NCBI GenBank assembly: GCA_034411635.1
Contig: DAOUML010000224.1
Coordinates: 1 to 5,530, forward strand
DNA length: 5,530 bases
Direction of reading: 5' to 3'
Origin: UBA8950 sp034411635
Lineage (GTDB): Bacteria > Chloroflexota > Anaerolineae > Anaerolineales > Villigracilaceae
Position 1 is the stretch's first letter. Each line of letters begins with the position of its first letter. The position numbers and the translations under genes were made by a program. This document shows, in pieces, positions 5,442-5,530 of the stretch. The notes under the pieces were generated by a model, which worked only from the letters and a program-made list of their open reading frames with translations, searched no databases and was not told the origin of the DNA.

Positions 5442-5530
5442 TTGCATAAGTCCTGAGCGGAGCGTCCTTCGACTACGGGCTTCGCAAAATACGCTTCGCC
5501 CTCCGCTCAGGACGGCAATGCTTTATGCAA
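5442..5530. repeat. Third REP-like palindrome with nested outer inverted repeats
   Basis: The unit at 5464-5513 shares both ends (GTCCTTCGACT and CTCCGCTCAGGAC) and the internal GCTTCGC with the copy before the lyase gene, in the same orientation. It is nested in further symmetry: GTCCTGAGCGGAG (5450-5462) is the exact inverse of CTCCGCTCAGGAC (5501-5513), and TTGCATAA (5442-5449) is the inverse of TTATGCAA (5523-5530), offset by 9 nt on the right. GCTTCGC is also directly repeated (5479-5485, 5493-5499). The element may extend past the window edge. It follows the lyase terminator and contains no gene. Confidence 0.8.

Overview
The window looks like chromosomal DNA of a moderately GC-rich, free-living bacterium. 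I place it tentatively in the Chloroflexota (Anaerolineae-like). The basis is gene content (a PurL with PurS-like sequence fused in front, a tyrosine phenol-lyase/tryptophanase family enzyme, a CefD-like aminotransferase) and the repeat style (short phased palindromic arrays and GTCCTTCGAC...GCTCAGGAC intergenic palindromes). This is inference, not a database result. There are five protein genes and no RNA gene, phage, transposase or CRISPR array.

Left part (1-1777, minus strand): an incomplete gene running off the left edge encodes the N-terminal 227 residues of phosphoribosylformylglycinamidine synthase (PurL, purine biosynthesis). It shows two tandem PurS-like domains and the start of the synthetase part. 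It has its own good sigma-70 promoter and Shine-Dalgarno site in the short gap after ruvB. ruvB (Holliday-junction branch-migration ATPase) is complete and typical. It lacks a ribosome binding site, but has a perfect TATAAT at leaderless distance from its ATG.

Middle (1888-3267): a class V, isopenicillin N epimerase-like PLP enzyme lies on the minus strand and again appears leaderless. It is divergent from an Lrp/AsnC-family regulator. The 216-bp divergent region holds two outward-facing TATAAT boxes, a 6-6-6 dyad and an AT-rich leader.

Right part (3268-5530, plus strand): the Lrp/AsnC regulator is followed, after a 203-bp gap filled by an inverted pair of REP-like palindromes, by a 470-aa beta-eliminating lyase. 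All the checked active-site positions that separate tyrosine phenol-lyase from tryptophanase are of the phenol-lyase type. A strong intrinsic terminator and a third copy of the palindrome close the window. The likely theme of this half is amino-acid catabolism under a local Lrp-type regulator.

The most unusual feature is inside purL. Three patches of 7-8-bp phased, palindromic short repeats are translated in frame in the N-terminal PurS-like region. The largest (412-484) has TCGA ten times at 7-8-bp steps and sits in the linker between the two PurS-like domains. I see no convincing new multi-gene system.
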